Source of the DNA: Diphasiastrum complanatum
Lineage: Eukaryota > Streptophyta > Lycopodiopsida > Lycopodiales > Lycopodiaceae
Direction: 5' to 3'
Length of the DNA: 64,000 bases
Assembly: GCA_029204225.1 (NCBI GenBank)
Contig: CM055102.1
Coordinates: 12,921,484-12,985,483, forward strand
Shown in pieces: positions 50,334 through 62,086 of this stretch. The stretch's first letter is position 1. Every line of letters starts with the position of its first letter. The notes beneath the pieces were generated by a model that was not told where the DNA came from, did no database searches, and saw only the letters and a list, made by a program, of their open reading frames with translations. The position numbers and the translations under genes are program-made.

Positions 50334-50575
50334 CTTCACTACAACCTTACATGCCTAGTTTCATATTAACTTTCTTTTAGAACAAGAGATAGTAATAGAG
50401 AAGTAAAATGGACGATACCTGAATTATATATGGAATTGGCAAGAATAGGAGAGATAGTGATATGCTCCAAACACCAACATGCAGATCTCTTCTACTCGGT
50501 GTTAGGAGGTCTGGGACAATTCGCTATCATAACTAAAGCCAAAATCCGCCTCCATCATGTTCCTCCTAAGGTAGT

Positions 50576-50579
<4 letters not shown>

Positions 50580-50647
<68 letters not shown>
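50580..50647 (+). repeat. (CT)n microsatellite in CKX intron 2, copy E
   Basis: Equivalent to 19,361-19,426. Confidence 0.9.
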
Positions 50648-50649
<2 letters not shown>

Positions 50650-51904
50650 ATATCTCATATCTCATAAAATCTTATATGTCTTTCTACACCTTGAATATGG
50701 CTGCTTATTTCTAGGTGAAATGGGTTCGAGCTTACTACTCAGATTTTTCGGCTTTTACGAAAGATCAGGAGATGCTGATTTCACAAGGAAAGGAGAATTC
50801 TTTTGATTATATCGAAGGGTCCGTGTTGGTTAAAGGCAAAGATGTGAATAGCTGGAAGATGGAGTCCCATACATTAGAAGATGTGAATTCCAATGTCATG
50901 ATAGAATCAGATGCTCTAGTCCTTTATTGTCTGGAGCTCACCAAGGCCTATTCTGAGCGTGAATCAAACTTGATAGGCAAGGTAATCTGTTGTCATTATC
51001 ACGTTTAATACAATGATAAGTGTTATTATATTGCAATCACGTTAAGATAAATAACTTTTGATTATTGCTCCAGTTACAAGCTCTATTCATTTTACGAAAA
51101 TTTTTAATTCGCTTGTGATCTGCTTAAGCTTCGAGTGACTTGAAATTTTCTTTTGTGCCACGCAGAAGTTAAATTCATTGTTAGAGCTGCTTCATTATCT
51201 TCCATCCGAAATCAGCATCATAGATGCTTCGTATTTGGGCTTTCTCAACAGGGTCCACGACAAGTCAAGAGATCTCTGAAAGTCAGGTCTCTGGTACACT
51301 CCTCACCCGTCATTGAACCTATTCATTCCCAAGAGCCGGATTATAGAGTTTGATGCTTGCGTTTTTAGGCAAAAGTTGAGCGGAGGCATAAACGGACCGA
51401 TGCTTGTCTATCCCCTGAACTGTAACCAGTAAGTCCTCCATTCAACTATTGTCTTCATTTCTGCATGTTCTTACTGGGAAATTAAAATTAAATGCAACAA
51501 AAGACGAGTCGAGACTGAGATCCAAACATTATCATACTCGTTGATGACAACTAGTGATTGCAGCCCTTCCTTTGCCACTGTTGTATAGATGGGATTCCCG
51601 GATGTCTGCGGTGACACCTAGCGAAGACATCTTCTACGCGGTAGGACTGCTCAGATATGCATCACCACACTCAGCTCCAACAGCAGAAACATTAATGGAT
51701 CAAAATAGCAAGATTTTATATCTATGCAAAACAAAATCCATCGAGTACAAACAATATCTTCCACACTACGTCAATCATGACGAATGGAGAACCCATTTTG
51801 ACCGTTTGTGGCCTAGATTTCGTGAAAGAAAATTGAGGTACGATCCCAAAGCCATTATGTCTCCTGGTCAACGAATTTTGTGGAGGAGCAAAACTCTTTC
51901 CTAA

Positions 51905-52429
51905 AGTAGATAATGGTTCACCTCAAAGAAATGATGTGCACAAGACGGGCTGTTGAGTCTTCTGTTGGGAAGCATAAGACTTAAATAAATGGTGAGCCTG
52001 AAACTGTGAATAGTTGATATTTGATAGGATACTCTGAAATAATGAGAACAGCATTATGATGAACCTGTAAAGTTAGTCTGCGAGCTCCGATCAGTCTTTG
52101 TTCCTCCAAAGTTATGGGACAAATCCTGGAGCATTGATGCATTCTCTAGGTTGTCTGCAAACTCACATGCAAGTACCATTTGTCATAAATGCAAAGGCTT
52201 ATATAATATTCTTTCCCGTGAAGTTTAAAATGTGAAGTGTAAACTTACATGGGTGCCAATTGAGCTGGGTAAGAGACAGTGTTTTGTCACTCTCACATGT
52301 GTTCAACACGTTGGGTAACTGTGTCTTGTCACTCATACATAGCTTGACTTGTTGACATCTTGGAGTCATGTGCTCTATGACGATTAAACTCGATCACTTA
52401 TTACTCAATGTACACCATATATTTGTGCA
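51905..52429 (+). other. CKX 3' flank, copy E
   Basis: Shared 3' sequence; nothing gene-like. Confidence 0.6.
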
Positions 52430-54140
52430 TAAAAAATGTCAGCACAAGTAACAAGGAACCTACGTAACCATATCACTATCTATAAAAGATACTGGTACAA
52501 GTAGCAAGGTTGCTACTTAATTAATATGCTCCATGACTATAAGAAAAAAGCATTGAAGCTTGGTGCATAGTTGAATATAATACGTATTTTATAGTGATAT
52601 ACCATATAGTTAACGTATTATATGGATAAGTATAATACAACGTATTATACATATTTGATCACTATATTCTAATTTTCAATAGTTTTACTCAAGAACAAAA
52701 ATGAGATTATTTTATCTTAGCGTTCATCCTTTCAAACATAAACATAAGAAGCAAATTCTAAAGAAAACCGTGGATCACATATGAATTATTTGATAAAAAC
52801 TTGTCAATTGTCAAAAGGTACAGGTAGGGCTATCTATTAGCTATATGTATTTTTTAGCCAAAAAAAAGTACAATACACATATTATATGGCACCGTATTAT
52901 ATGCTTGTATTATACGATGCAACTATGGTTTGGTGAAGCAACTAACTAGCAAATTGGAGTCAAACTCTAGAGCATAACTTATAAGTAGAACAAAGAAAGT
53001 ACCCTCCACCTCACCACTTATTGGAAGACAAATCTTAGGAAATTTTTATGATAGGGCATTCAATAAAAGAGTTGACATCACTAGGGCTACTATCTCAAAG
53101 ACCTTGAACATGGAATTTTCAAACAAAACATTGGAGAGTTGCTCACCACCCATCTATGAATATCATAGTGACTTGTTGTATCCAACTTTCTCCCCTGAGC
53201 TAGACGAAGCAAAATCAGAAAGAGCAAACGATGTAGGGGTCTTCCTTGCAAGCTGGCTTAGATGAAGAAGAAAATGTGCTCAATGAATGTTTATGATGCT
53301 CTCAAAATTATCAACTCCAACAAAAGTTCTTACTAAGCTAGAACAATTATTTTTCATCTTTCATCAATGCAATGGCTGGATCTATGGTGTGCTTGTGCCA
53401 CTGTAAATAGCACCTTCCTAACTTTGTTAAAGTAAAAGCAAAAGGTTATATACTCCATTTACCATGTATAACGTCCTTGCACAATTCATTTTCAAGTCTT
53501 CTATGCCCAATTAATGCTTGTACCTAATTGGTCCCTCAATTAAACCTATATCGAGCTAGGCCAAATAATCTAAACATTGCATATTATGTAGCTCTTTAAC
53601 CTTAAGGGTGTACCATAATCTCTTTCAACTACAACCTCCCTTGTTGAGTAGGATTAGCCTACAACTAACCTTGCATTAGACGAGTCTAGTTAGTAATAGG
53701 CAATTGCTTGAATGAAACTCAAGATAACTTTGCATAGTTAATTGTTCAATTATAGCTTTAGCTAGTCCATGAAAAATTAAAAATCAATGGACATGATGCA
53801 TGAGAGTAGATTGCACCAAACTATCACTAAGTAGCTAAGGTTTATGATCACGTCAAGCACATGCGCGCGCACACAAACACACACACACACACACACACAA
53901 ACTAGGGAATTGGTTACATTGACTAATGCTCCTAGGTACTATCTTGGGATCATGACCACAGATGATACATCATCTTACAACATATGGGAAGATTACGACG
54001 ACAAATTAAAAATATATTAGTTGTTAACTTTTGAAAAACTCAAGATAATTCATAGTTTAACTATAACTTGAATTGGAGTCCATGCAAAAAATTGCTAGTG
54101 AGGACATTATGCATGAGAGTAGAATACACCTACCTATTAC
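52430..54140 (+). repeat. CA block, copy E
   Basis: 1.7-kb repeat; GCGCGCG-(CA)n tract at 53,861-53,900. The 92-codon frame is slightly extended because its stop is changed. Confidence 0.8.
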
Positions 54141-54159
54141 TTATAGGTAGACAAGGGAT

Positions 54160-54610
54160 CACTACAACACTCGCCATTATTTCCAATGTGAAATCGCACA
54201 TTTAGGTTTTTTGAAAATACAAAGGTGCCACAAAACATGTCACAACAGGGTCGTCGAATTTTGACAACTATGAAATGTATCGCAAAATGATGCCTATGCC
54301 AACTAGCTCTGCAGGAGCCATCAATAGGACACTGATCAAGGATGTCCACATGAACGTCACAATCTGAAGCCCATGTGGACGTTGCTATTCGACGTCCTTG
54401 TGGTCGTCACAATCCAGCAGCCAACTGTACATCGCATTTGACTACCAAAACCTAACGTGGAAGTCCATGTGCACGAGTTAGTTCAACGTGTTTTTGGTGT
54501 CTTGGACGTCAAAAAGTGACATGCAATACCAGTGTCAATTTTGACGTCTATTACAGTTTTTGACGGATAAACAGAGTAGCACACCATGTGCTACTATTTT
54601 GTTGGAGCAT
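54160..54610 (+). mobile_element. CACTA-like terminal block, copy E
   Basis: CACTACAACACTCGCC start. It is followed by a deletion (ATAGAAGAACCTCTTTAG near 54,613) that removes part of the spacer. Confidence 0.35.
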
Positions 54611-55014
54611 GCATAGAAGAACCTCTTTAGTGGGGAGTCATTCGGCATCTATCCATACAATTTAGGACTAACACAAAAACCACTATTTTGAGACTATTCA
54701 TGATTTTAAATAGAAATTCTCCTCTTATAACTCATCTATTGAATATTAAGAATGTATAACTAATAAGGTTAAAACTAATGTTGTTATCACATGATAATAA
54801 TATATACTTAGAGACAATGAATCTACATTCAATTTGGTTAAGAAGTCTCTAAATATATGAAATTACCTGAGAAGTATCAAAATATGACTGTAGTCTCAAT
54901 TTAGTTGAATTTGTGTTAACTTGAAGTTTAGGGTTGAGGCCCCCTTGAAAGTCAAGATGCATATTATAAAAAAAATATGGCCTATCGAATTATATTGGAA
55001 GGACAAGCTATTAT
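54611..55014 (+). other. Spacer, copy E (shortened)
   Basis: AT-rich remnant of the spacer; no gene seen. Confidence 0.5.
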
Positions 55015-56053
55015 AAAGAGAAATATCAATTTGTTTAGTTCTATCTTTGTACGCCATTCTCCTCGCTTTTTCAATAAGTGACTCTAACAATGGCCATTCA
55101 ATAAATCATGCTAGAAAGCTCATGGTCTTTAAGTGCAAGGCTATAGGAAATGATTATTTTTATTTCAATAAGGACACAAAAATAAGAATTGATCATGATG
55201 AGAACTTTGTGTGGCAATATAACTCTTACCATCAAGAGTTGACCCCATCTACACAGGCTTCGCTTTATGGCATGCGTGCTCAAATTTCCTAAAGATGTTG
55301 GGCAAAGAACTTCATGTTATGTGTACACATCATTAAACCATTAACATTGTCAAATCAAAAAGATTTTATGTTCTCAAGAATATTGCCCAAGAACAGATCC
55401 AAAGGGATGTAAAGCTCTAGTCATTAGAGTTTACCTGATGTAAAGACCTAAATTGAAGGTGTTCTATCCTCCATGGGGAGGCTTAGAAGGTGTTTACTAA
55501 GAGTCAAGATATTCTGCAAACACCATGATAATCCTTTTAGTAGCCACCCTTTATGAGTTATTTTGATAAGTTTGTGCTCATGCTACTATTCAATGTCACT
55601 AGGTATGCATATCATTTGTAATGAATACCTGGAATGAGTTACTTTTATGATTGTGTGCTAATGTCACAATATGCATATCATTTCTTAATTGTAGCTTTGG
55701 CATAATATGCTAAAATAGAAAAAATGCTTGTTAGGCATAATGGATATCCTATATATAACTTGTCCATTGCGCAAGACATTTTATAAATAAGTTGTCCATT
55801 TTGCATGCAAAATTATTTATCTAGAAATAGGTAATCTATTAATAGCCTTTTTTTCATACTAATGGATAGTTTATAAATAAAAGGGTGTATTCTTGGCCCA
55901 TGACTGAAAATATATGCAGAGGCCCCACTCTCATCTAATGGTGTACCAAGTACCGATCAAACAAAAGAGAAGATTATACAATTGTTATACCTTGCTATTG
56001 GATTTAATTTCAGCTATGGTGATATTCTGTTAACTATCTGTTTTTTTTTGCAG
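55015..56053 (+). promoter_or_regulatory. TATA block / promoter of transposase-like gene, copy E
   Basis: TATAAATA at 55,872-55,879, about 175 bp before the exon a acceptor at 56,050-56,053. Confidence 0.45.
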
Positions 56054-57985
56054 ATCTGCATTAGTAGCTCCTCGAAATATTAAAGACAATGCTTCACTAG
56101 GAACGCCATTGTTCACAATATTGACATACAAATCCACTGACCGTATCGTGATGAACAATAGGATTTCAAATGTAAAGTGTAAAATAGCAGAGTCTTTGAT
56201 GGTGGACATTCAAAAAATTTTAGATAAGCCTTATAGTTCAGGGTGCTTGTGATTTTGCGGGTATTAGCAGGGAAGCATATGCAACAATATTTAAAGTAAT
56301 TAGAAAAGCTTTTAAGCAAGTTCAAATTAGAAAAGTCCTAATCCCTAGGACATATCACTTGAAGAAAGAGGGGGATACATTAAACATAGGTATGCATAAG
56401 ATCACTGGAACTCCATTTCATATTGAGGAGGTGTATGAAATTGATGGAAGATCGATATTCTATAATTCATCAAACAATTTATTTGTTGATCTAAATTACT
56501 TACTGAGATACATCGTCACATTCTATGATATAACCTGTGAAAAGGTGAATGGCAAAATAATCATAGTACTTAAGTTAGATGAGTCTGAAACTGTGAAAGG
56601 GCAGAAGATGGAGAGGGTCAGTATAACTCTCATGAATGGTGTTCTATCACAAACAGAGAACCAAGAAGATTTCAGATTCAGTGTCCAGTCAGAAAATGGT
56701 ATATGGTGGTTGGCAGCGTTTCAGGTAACTAGCCTCATTATTACATTACATTCATTGAATAGTATTAATACATTGTAAACTAAGTCTGATTAATTCTTCG
56801 GATAGGTGTTGAAAGAGGATCATGAGATATTATCACGAATATTCTCAAGGACATCTTATCCTAGGATTATCAAGGACCATATGGATGGAGGACTTCTCAA
56901 TGTTCCAGGAGTTGGAGACTTCAATATTGAATGGCACTTAGCAGGTGATTTGAAAACATTGAAATGTATGTATAATGTCTCTCACGGTGCTACATCTAAA
57001 ACCCTTGTTTGTACTGCATGAAAATGGCAAAAGATGTAACTAGGAGTACAATAATCAATAGAGAATATGCAGATCCAAACTGGAAGCCTGTGCTGCCTAT
57101 CCCCTTAAAAAATGTGCATGTTTGCACTCTTCATGCAGAAATTAGATTAATAGAAAAGATCATTTATCTTCATATAGTTTTTGATTGGAATACTAAGCAA
57201 GCATCATTAGCAAAGGAAGCTATCTCTCGATTAGAAGATATTTTATCAAAAGCCGAACTCCATAAAGGACATGTCAAAATTCAAAAAGATGAAAAGCTTT
57301 CAGGAAAGAATGGGAACATGCCAACTAAGCCAAGCATAAGAGGAGCAAAAGCACATCATTTCCTATAATAGCATACGGGTGAGGCTTCTAATATTCAACA
57401 CTCAGTCTAGACAGATATTTTTGCTGCCACTCATGACTTCGAGAAAGATGGCAAAACCAGAGTACTAAAAGTTGATGTATGGAAAAAATTTGAAAGTATG
57501 ATCGCTATTTTAAGAAAAGAAAAATAGTCTGATATTGATAAGAAAGCTGTCCAAAGGACTTGTGTCGAGTTTCTTAATGCAGTATCAAAAGCATGGGGAG
57601 AAGATCAAATCACCCATTACATGGTTAGTATAAAATTTCTAAAATGCTTTCAAATTTTCGTATATATTTAGATCCAAATATAAGACTAACATTATGATTT
57701 TGACATATGCAGCACATACTAAGAGATCATACAGCATTTTTTGCAAATACATATGGAAGCTTGAGTGTATGGTCATCACAAGGGATGGAAAAGTCACACC
57801 GTCAAGCACGAGCAGCATTTCATCGAAATACACAACATGGAGGAACCAATGAGAAACGAAACTACATTTGTCAATTGTTTCAGTGGTTCCACCGTAAAGT
57901 TCAGATTCGACAGATAACAAAGTCCACATAATACAACAAGTTTAGAAAAACATGCAAGTTCATACAAGAAGAGAAAGTTAGATGA
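56054..57985 (+). pseudogene. DDE-transposase-like gene, copy E
   Basis: Exon a 56,054-56,724, exon b 56,806-57,623, exon c 57,713-57,985, with GT-AG borders. Exon a ends in a 120-codon open stretch (LNIGMHKITGTPFHIEEVYE to WWLAAFQ). Exon b begins VLKEDHEILSRIFSR and has WHLAGDLKT, CLYCMK and HVCTLHAEIRLIEKI. Exon c has the GMEKSH and HGGTNEKRN motifs. Lesions: the shared exon a shift, a 1-nt loss near 57,000, a new stop after AKAHHFL (57,366-57,368), the shared TAG at 57,525-57,527, and a TAA in exon c. Predicted RNase-H-like DDE enzyme; the CxxC and Leu-His parts may bind zinc. Family assignment is inference. Confidence 0.55.
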
Positions 57986-58119
57986 TTGTTGAGTAGAAGG
58001 TCATCATTGTCATCAAATCATGACATGTTCAGAATTGCATTGCATATTCATTGAACAAGAGAGGAAAAATACTGAATGTAAATGTATTGATTGTATTATA
58101 CCAAAATACAAAGTGTCAA

Positions 58120-58398
58120 CTATTCATCATAATATTTTGTGTCAAATTCTATGGCAGTATTGTCACGAAGAAATTTTCTGCTAGCGTATGCATCTAATAG
58201 ATGTGCATTATCCTTATTTCCACTAAGCTCAATATAAGTTGAATACATTGAATAATGGGAGCTCCTTAAAGGAACATTACCATCAAGAAATCCTAAAATG
58301 TTGAAAACATAAGATCTTTTGACAAAAATGATCTTATTTGTCTTAACAAATTTATGTCCTCCTAGGTAAAATGATAAAGCTTTAACTGCCATTATCAA
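58120..58398 (-). CDS. Minus-strand 92-aa ORF, copy E/F boundary
   Basis: Third unbroken copy (see 34,216 and 44,532), with the same length, start and stop positions relative to the flanks. Confidence 0.4.
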   Translation of the reverse strand: MIMAVKALSFYLGGHKFVKTNKIIFVKRSYVFNILGFLDGNVPLRSSHYSMYSTYIELSGNKDNAHLLDAYASRKFLRDNTAIEFDTKYYDE

Positions 58399-58399
58399 A

Positions 58400-59512
58400 A
58401 TGGAGAACCACGTAAGACTTATTCAAGAGAAGGTTGACAAGATGAATTTCACACGAGCTGCTAATAAACAAGAAAAAGCCATCCAAGAGTCCCAAAGGCA
58501 ATTGGAGGAAACAACGAAGGACCTACAAAAAGTTTTGGACAAAGTGAACCAACTATGGAATACTGCGTGCAAGGTCCAAGCAGGAAATTTTGAGCGACAA
58601 CCAAAGGACAAAGATGGAGATGATGACGTTGCAGGACACGACGAATCAATGTACCAGTTGGATGGTAGTTTGGGATCGGATGGGAAGGAGACCAAAGCCG
58701 CTTTTGAAAGTGATCTCTCAACCCCCCCAACCTAGCTATAGAACTTCTCATTTTTCAATGTTGAAATTCTTCAAACCTTCGTGCCCACGCACCATGTTCC
58801 CGAGCCATCACTCCCCCATCCCTACCTGAGTCAACCCTTGAGACCACACGAAGGACCTCTTGAGATGTACAAAGCCCGAGAGACGAGTTTATTAAAAAAA
58901 TTAGCTCTCCCGATTCCATGTATAACCTCATCAAGAACCCTATCCTTGGACAACCCACCAAATTCATGCCATCCTCACCCGATCACAACCCACCTAACCT
59001 ACCCAAAACCAATGTTGACACTGAAGAGTTTGATGACCCCCAAGTTATGATACCAACTTCTAGAAGCTTACGCTGCCACCTACTGGTTTCAATGCAAGTG
59101 AAATTGAGCCCTCAACTAGTGAAAGGAATAGAAAGGAAGACAAATGTATCAAGACCCTTGATGAATATTTGGCAAGACTCCCACTAAAGCTAAAGGCGAC
59201 CTAGCAGATCGAGCCCAAATCCAAGATGGCCGATACCATAAGTCCGAGAAATTCGGAAGGAAATACCCTTGAAGCTTGAGGGGCGAGAAATATGACCCGG
59301 ACCAAAGCAAGTATTCCTCAAGGTTAGACACTATTGCAGTCCATCAGCCGCAGCCAGAATGGAAAAACAAAATCCTAAAGGACAATAGGAGGCTACAAGA
59401 ATACCTATGGGACCATCCTGGAAAAGAGTCAATCCATTCTACATGCCCATCGAAAGAAGAGATCCATGGCCAACAAAGCGACCAAGGGACAAAGCGATCA
59501 ATTGGCCAGTAA
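58400..59512 (+). pseudogene. Coiled-coil (Gag-like) ORF, copy F
   Basis: ATG at 58,400; open for 111 codons, then a frame change at the C-run near 58,726 (one extra C). A 1-nt loss near 58,880 (CCCGAGAGACG for CCCGACGAGACG) shifts the Pro-rich part again. The C-terminal part at 59,276-59,512 ends in the same STCPSKEEIH motif as copy B. Different copies are broken at different sites. Confidence 0.5.
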
Positions 59513-59579
59513 TTCTAGGGATTTCATAAAACTCATCGTATAATGAGTTGACGCTGCAGCTACTAGACTTTGGAGTCTA

Positions 59580-60200
59580 GTGATGACATATGCATTCGAG
59601 AGAGTGCTGATTATTGCCGATCCTTGGCATTTCTTATGAATCAGTAATGCTTTTGGGATCGTGGCTTACATCCTATCGTGGCTTACATCCACATAGGTAG
59701 CCCTCTTGCTTATTTAAGAGCTCCCCTCTTTTGTGAGGGAGCTTTTTATGTATTGTCTCTACTCCTGATTGAATAGAAAATCCTCCACGAGTATTGGCAA
59801 TTCTTGAGCTTCTTAATCATAGTGGCTTCTTGTGTGTTGTTTTTTATAATCTTGCACTTCCATTCTCCATGTGTGGTTGTGGATTTAGATTAGTTTCTTG
59901 CTTTCTTCCAAATGCATTGTGGATTAGAGTGGATTAGCTTTCTTGTTTGCAGAATAGTGTAGAATCAAGCATTCAAGTAAACTAAATAGGTTGAAATTGT
60001 GGCATAGATCTTGCAGATTCCTTTACATTTTAGTTCTTGATGTTCTTGGATTGTCCAAGAATCAAGACATGAGTGTTTCTTGATCCTTGAACATTCATAA
60101 TGCTTTCTATTCAGTTTCTTGTTTCTTGTTGTTGATTTGTAGGATGCATGTAGATTAGTTTTCAGCTTTCAAGATCTTTTTCCAATTAATTTTTACAACA
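59580..60200 (+). mobile_element. LTR-like leader block, copy F (most complete)
   Basis: TATTTAAG at 59,711-59,718, then a stem-loop with arms AGCTCCCCTC (59,719-59,728) and GAGGGAGCT (59,735-59,743), then TTGATTGAATAG near 59,768. Further along are the two inverted repeats also seen in copy B. It looks like a retroelement or pararetrovirus-type promoter and leader. No partner LTR or polymerase is present in the unit. Confidence 0.45.
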
Positions 60201-60636
60201 AGTAAAAGTAGGAATCTGATAGGTGTTCAATCGAGCTGCATTCTGATCCTAGTTGAGCATCATGACTTGCATGTCTTCAAGCAATGTGAGTACAGTTCAA
60301 GCGTGAACGAGGTCCGTGTATCCACTGACAAGCTAGATAATCTATACTACAACGCCAAACCTTCTGCCTGATTGGGAAATGAACCAAGAAGAATAACTCA
60401 TTGATACCCGTGAAGCCTGGTAATGGGCAGAAATTGAAACGCCAAGTAACAAGGTGCCAAACTGTAATAGTTAAGTAGGGATTTACTGACTGATAAAGAG
60501 AATCAGTGAACACTTTAGGGATGTCATATAATTTTCTAGTCAAACATCTTGGTGTCACTAGTTGATAGGGCCAATTTTGGCATTAGAGGTCAAATAGTCA
60601 CAGCCCAATTATTGAAATTCATTTTTTAACACTTCA
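60201..60636 (+). other. CKX 5' flank, copy F; right end of the array
   Basis: Matches the flank of the other units until AACACTTCA at 60,636, where homology to the array ends abruptly. Confidence 0.7.
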
Positions 60637-61353
60637 GTTCTATTGACCTCCCGAGGTAGTCTTAAACTCCAAAATTTTTGCTTTCCAATAAGATTTGTAG
60701 GTCATTTTTGCTCTTTTCTTTTGTCGATTTGATGATGGATGCAACAATACCCATGAGTTCTTCGTACATTTTGTTGGCTTCCAGTTATCAGCTTCATCTT
60801 TCTCATTGTAAAGAATCACAGACTCGATTGTAGATCTGGATCTCCTTGCCATTGCTATTTTCAAAGCTTGGGCGCCAAAAATCTCTCTGATATGATACTT
60901 AATTTCAATTTTTCGTATCACATTTAATCTAATGTGAATGCCAACATAGTCACAGTTACTGCGTATACCATATTTTATGTAATTGTACATACTATATTTC
61001 TATAACTGTAACTAGTATAGTTAGAAAATTTCATTATACTAACCAGCATAGTCAAGTAAATTTAACTTGAGGTATTGACGTCGGGCAGATTAGCATGTGT
61101 CGGGTAGAAAGAAAAAACCAATGGGATACGTCCATGCTGCCCGAACACAAATTTCAAAGTTTTCTATATTGCATTTTTTATTTCTTAGTTAATTTGAACC
61201 ATGTTACATAGATTTCAAATCTGTGCATTTTGATTGGGCCTGGTGACGGTCGAAACTAAAGAAAAAAATAAAAGTATCTTTACAAAGGGTCTTTTTGATA
61301 TTGAGAACTCCTCTAATGCGAGTTTGATTCGCTTATTAAAAACAATACATAGT
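60637..61353. other. Unassigned sequence beside the array
   Basis: Unique within the window. A 116-codon minus-strand frame (60,640-60,990) has a basic, Lys-rich end. On the same strand, ATATCAGAG near 60,886-60,894 resembles the core of a tRNA-Met primer site of copia elements, so the frame might be a retroelement gag start. Weak; no gene is called. Confidence 0.25.
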
Positions 61354-61945
61354 CACTGATGTCACTTCCAAGCAACAAGAAGGTTGTTGGTTGTAAATGG
61401 CTCTTTAAACAAAAGTTTAAAGTAGATGGTTCATTAGATCGATATAAAGCTCGATTAGTGGCCAAAGGATATTCACAAGTTGAAGGCATCGATTATAATG
61501 ATACATTCTCACCGGTTGTCAAGATGAATTACATCATAACCTTATGTGCAATTTCTACAGCTAAGGACATGTTTATACATCAGATGGATGTAAAAACAAC
61601 CTTTCTGAATGGAAGATTAGAAGAAGGGATTTATATACAACAACCGGAATGATACATTAAGCTTGGGAATGAGAGTCTAGTGTGTAAACTACACAAGACT
61701 ATTTATGGACTTAAACAGTCACCTAGAGCTTGGTATCAGCATATAGATGTTTATCTAAAGTCAGAAGGCTTTAGTGATGGGTATGCAGATTCGAATATCT
61801 ATGACGAAGAATCCTCGATTCCATGCTCGGATGAAACATATTGAGATCCACTTTGTTCGACATCAAGTTGCAGATGGCAAAGTAGAATTGGATTATTGTG
61901 CTATAGAGGATATGGTGGCCGACATATTCACCACACCACATTCTC
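61354..61945 (+). pseudogene. Ty1/copia pol fragment (RT and RNase H end)
   Basis: Reverse transcriptase of the copia type: VGCKWLFKQKFKVDGSLDRY, KARLVAKGYSQVEGIDYNDT, HQMDVKTTFLNGRLEE, then IYGLKQSPRAWY. A GGA-to-TGA stop lies at about 61,650. Near 61,798 the sequence jumps from SNIY straight to the RNase H tail (MTKNPRFHARMKHIEIHFVR to MVADIFTTPHS), so the YVDD catalytic motif and most of RNase H are deleted. Dead fragment. Confidence 0.9.
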
Positions 61946-62086
61946 TCTCTCTCTCTCTCTCAAACATATGTGCACACATGCACTTATAAAGAGAAATATC
62001 GATTTGTTTAGTTCTATCTTTGTACGCCGTTCTCCTCGCTTTTTCAATAAGTGCAACTAACAATGGCCATTCAATAAATCATGCTA
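61941..62086 (+). mobile_element. Stray start of the TATA block
   Basis: A CT tract followed by about 125 bp matching 4,566-4,690 and 47,873-47,995, outside the CKX units and wedged between the copia and gypsy remnants. It ends at ATCATGCTA. Confidence 0.75.

Larger units (their letters stand above)
46585..51904 (+). pseudogene. CKX: Cytokinin dehydrogenase, copy E (all five exons, disabled)
   Basis: Exons: 46,585-47,235, 50,443-50,570, 50,715-50,981, 51,166-51,428, 51,589-51,904. The FAD motif GAGHSIYGQ and VGGTLSNAG are kept. Lesions: (1) a 1-nt deletion near 46,703 breaks the frame from the usual ATG, although an ATG at 46,623 reads a hydrophobic leader (MLAVHLAWVIFTLLYAFF) into the correct frame; (2) the exon 2 acceptor AG is now AA, the shifted AG gives an immediate stop, and only an AG 6 nt downstream of the old exon start would keep frame, losing two residues; (3) CGA to TGA at 51,277-51,279 truncates exon 4; (4) Trp to Ser in PHPWLNLF. 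The 5' promoter region is also deleted. The C-terminus is the normal IFWRSKTLS. A recent pseudogene. Confidence 0.9.
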
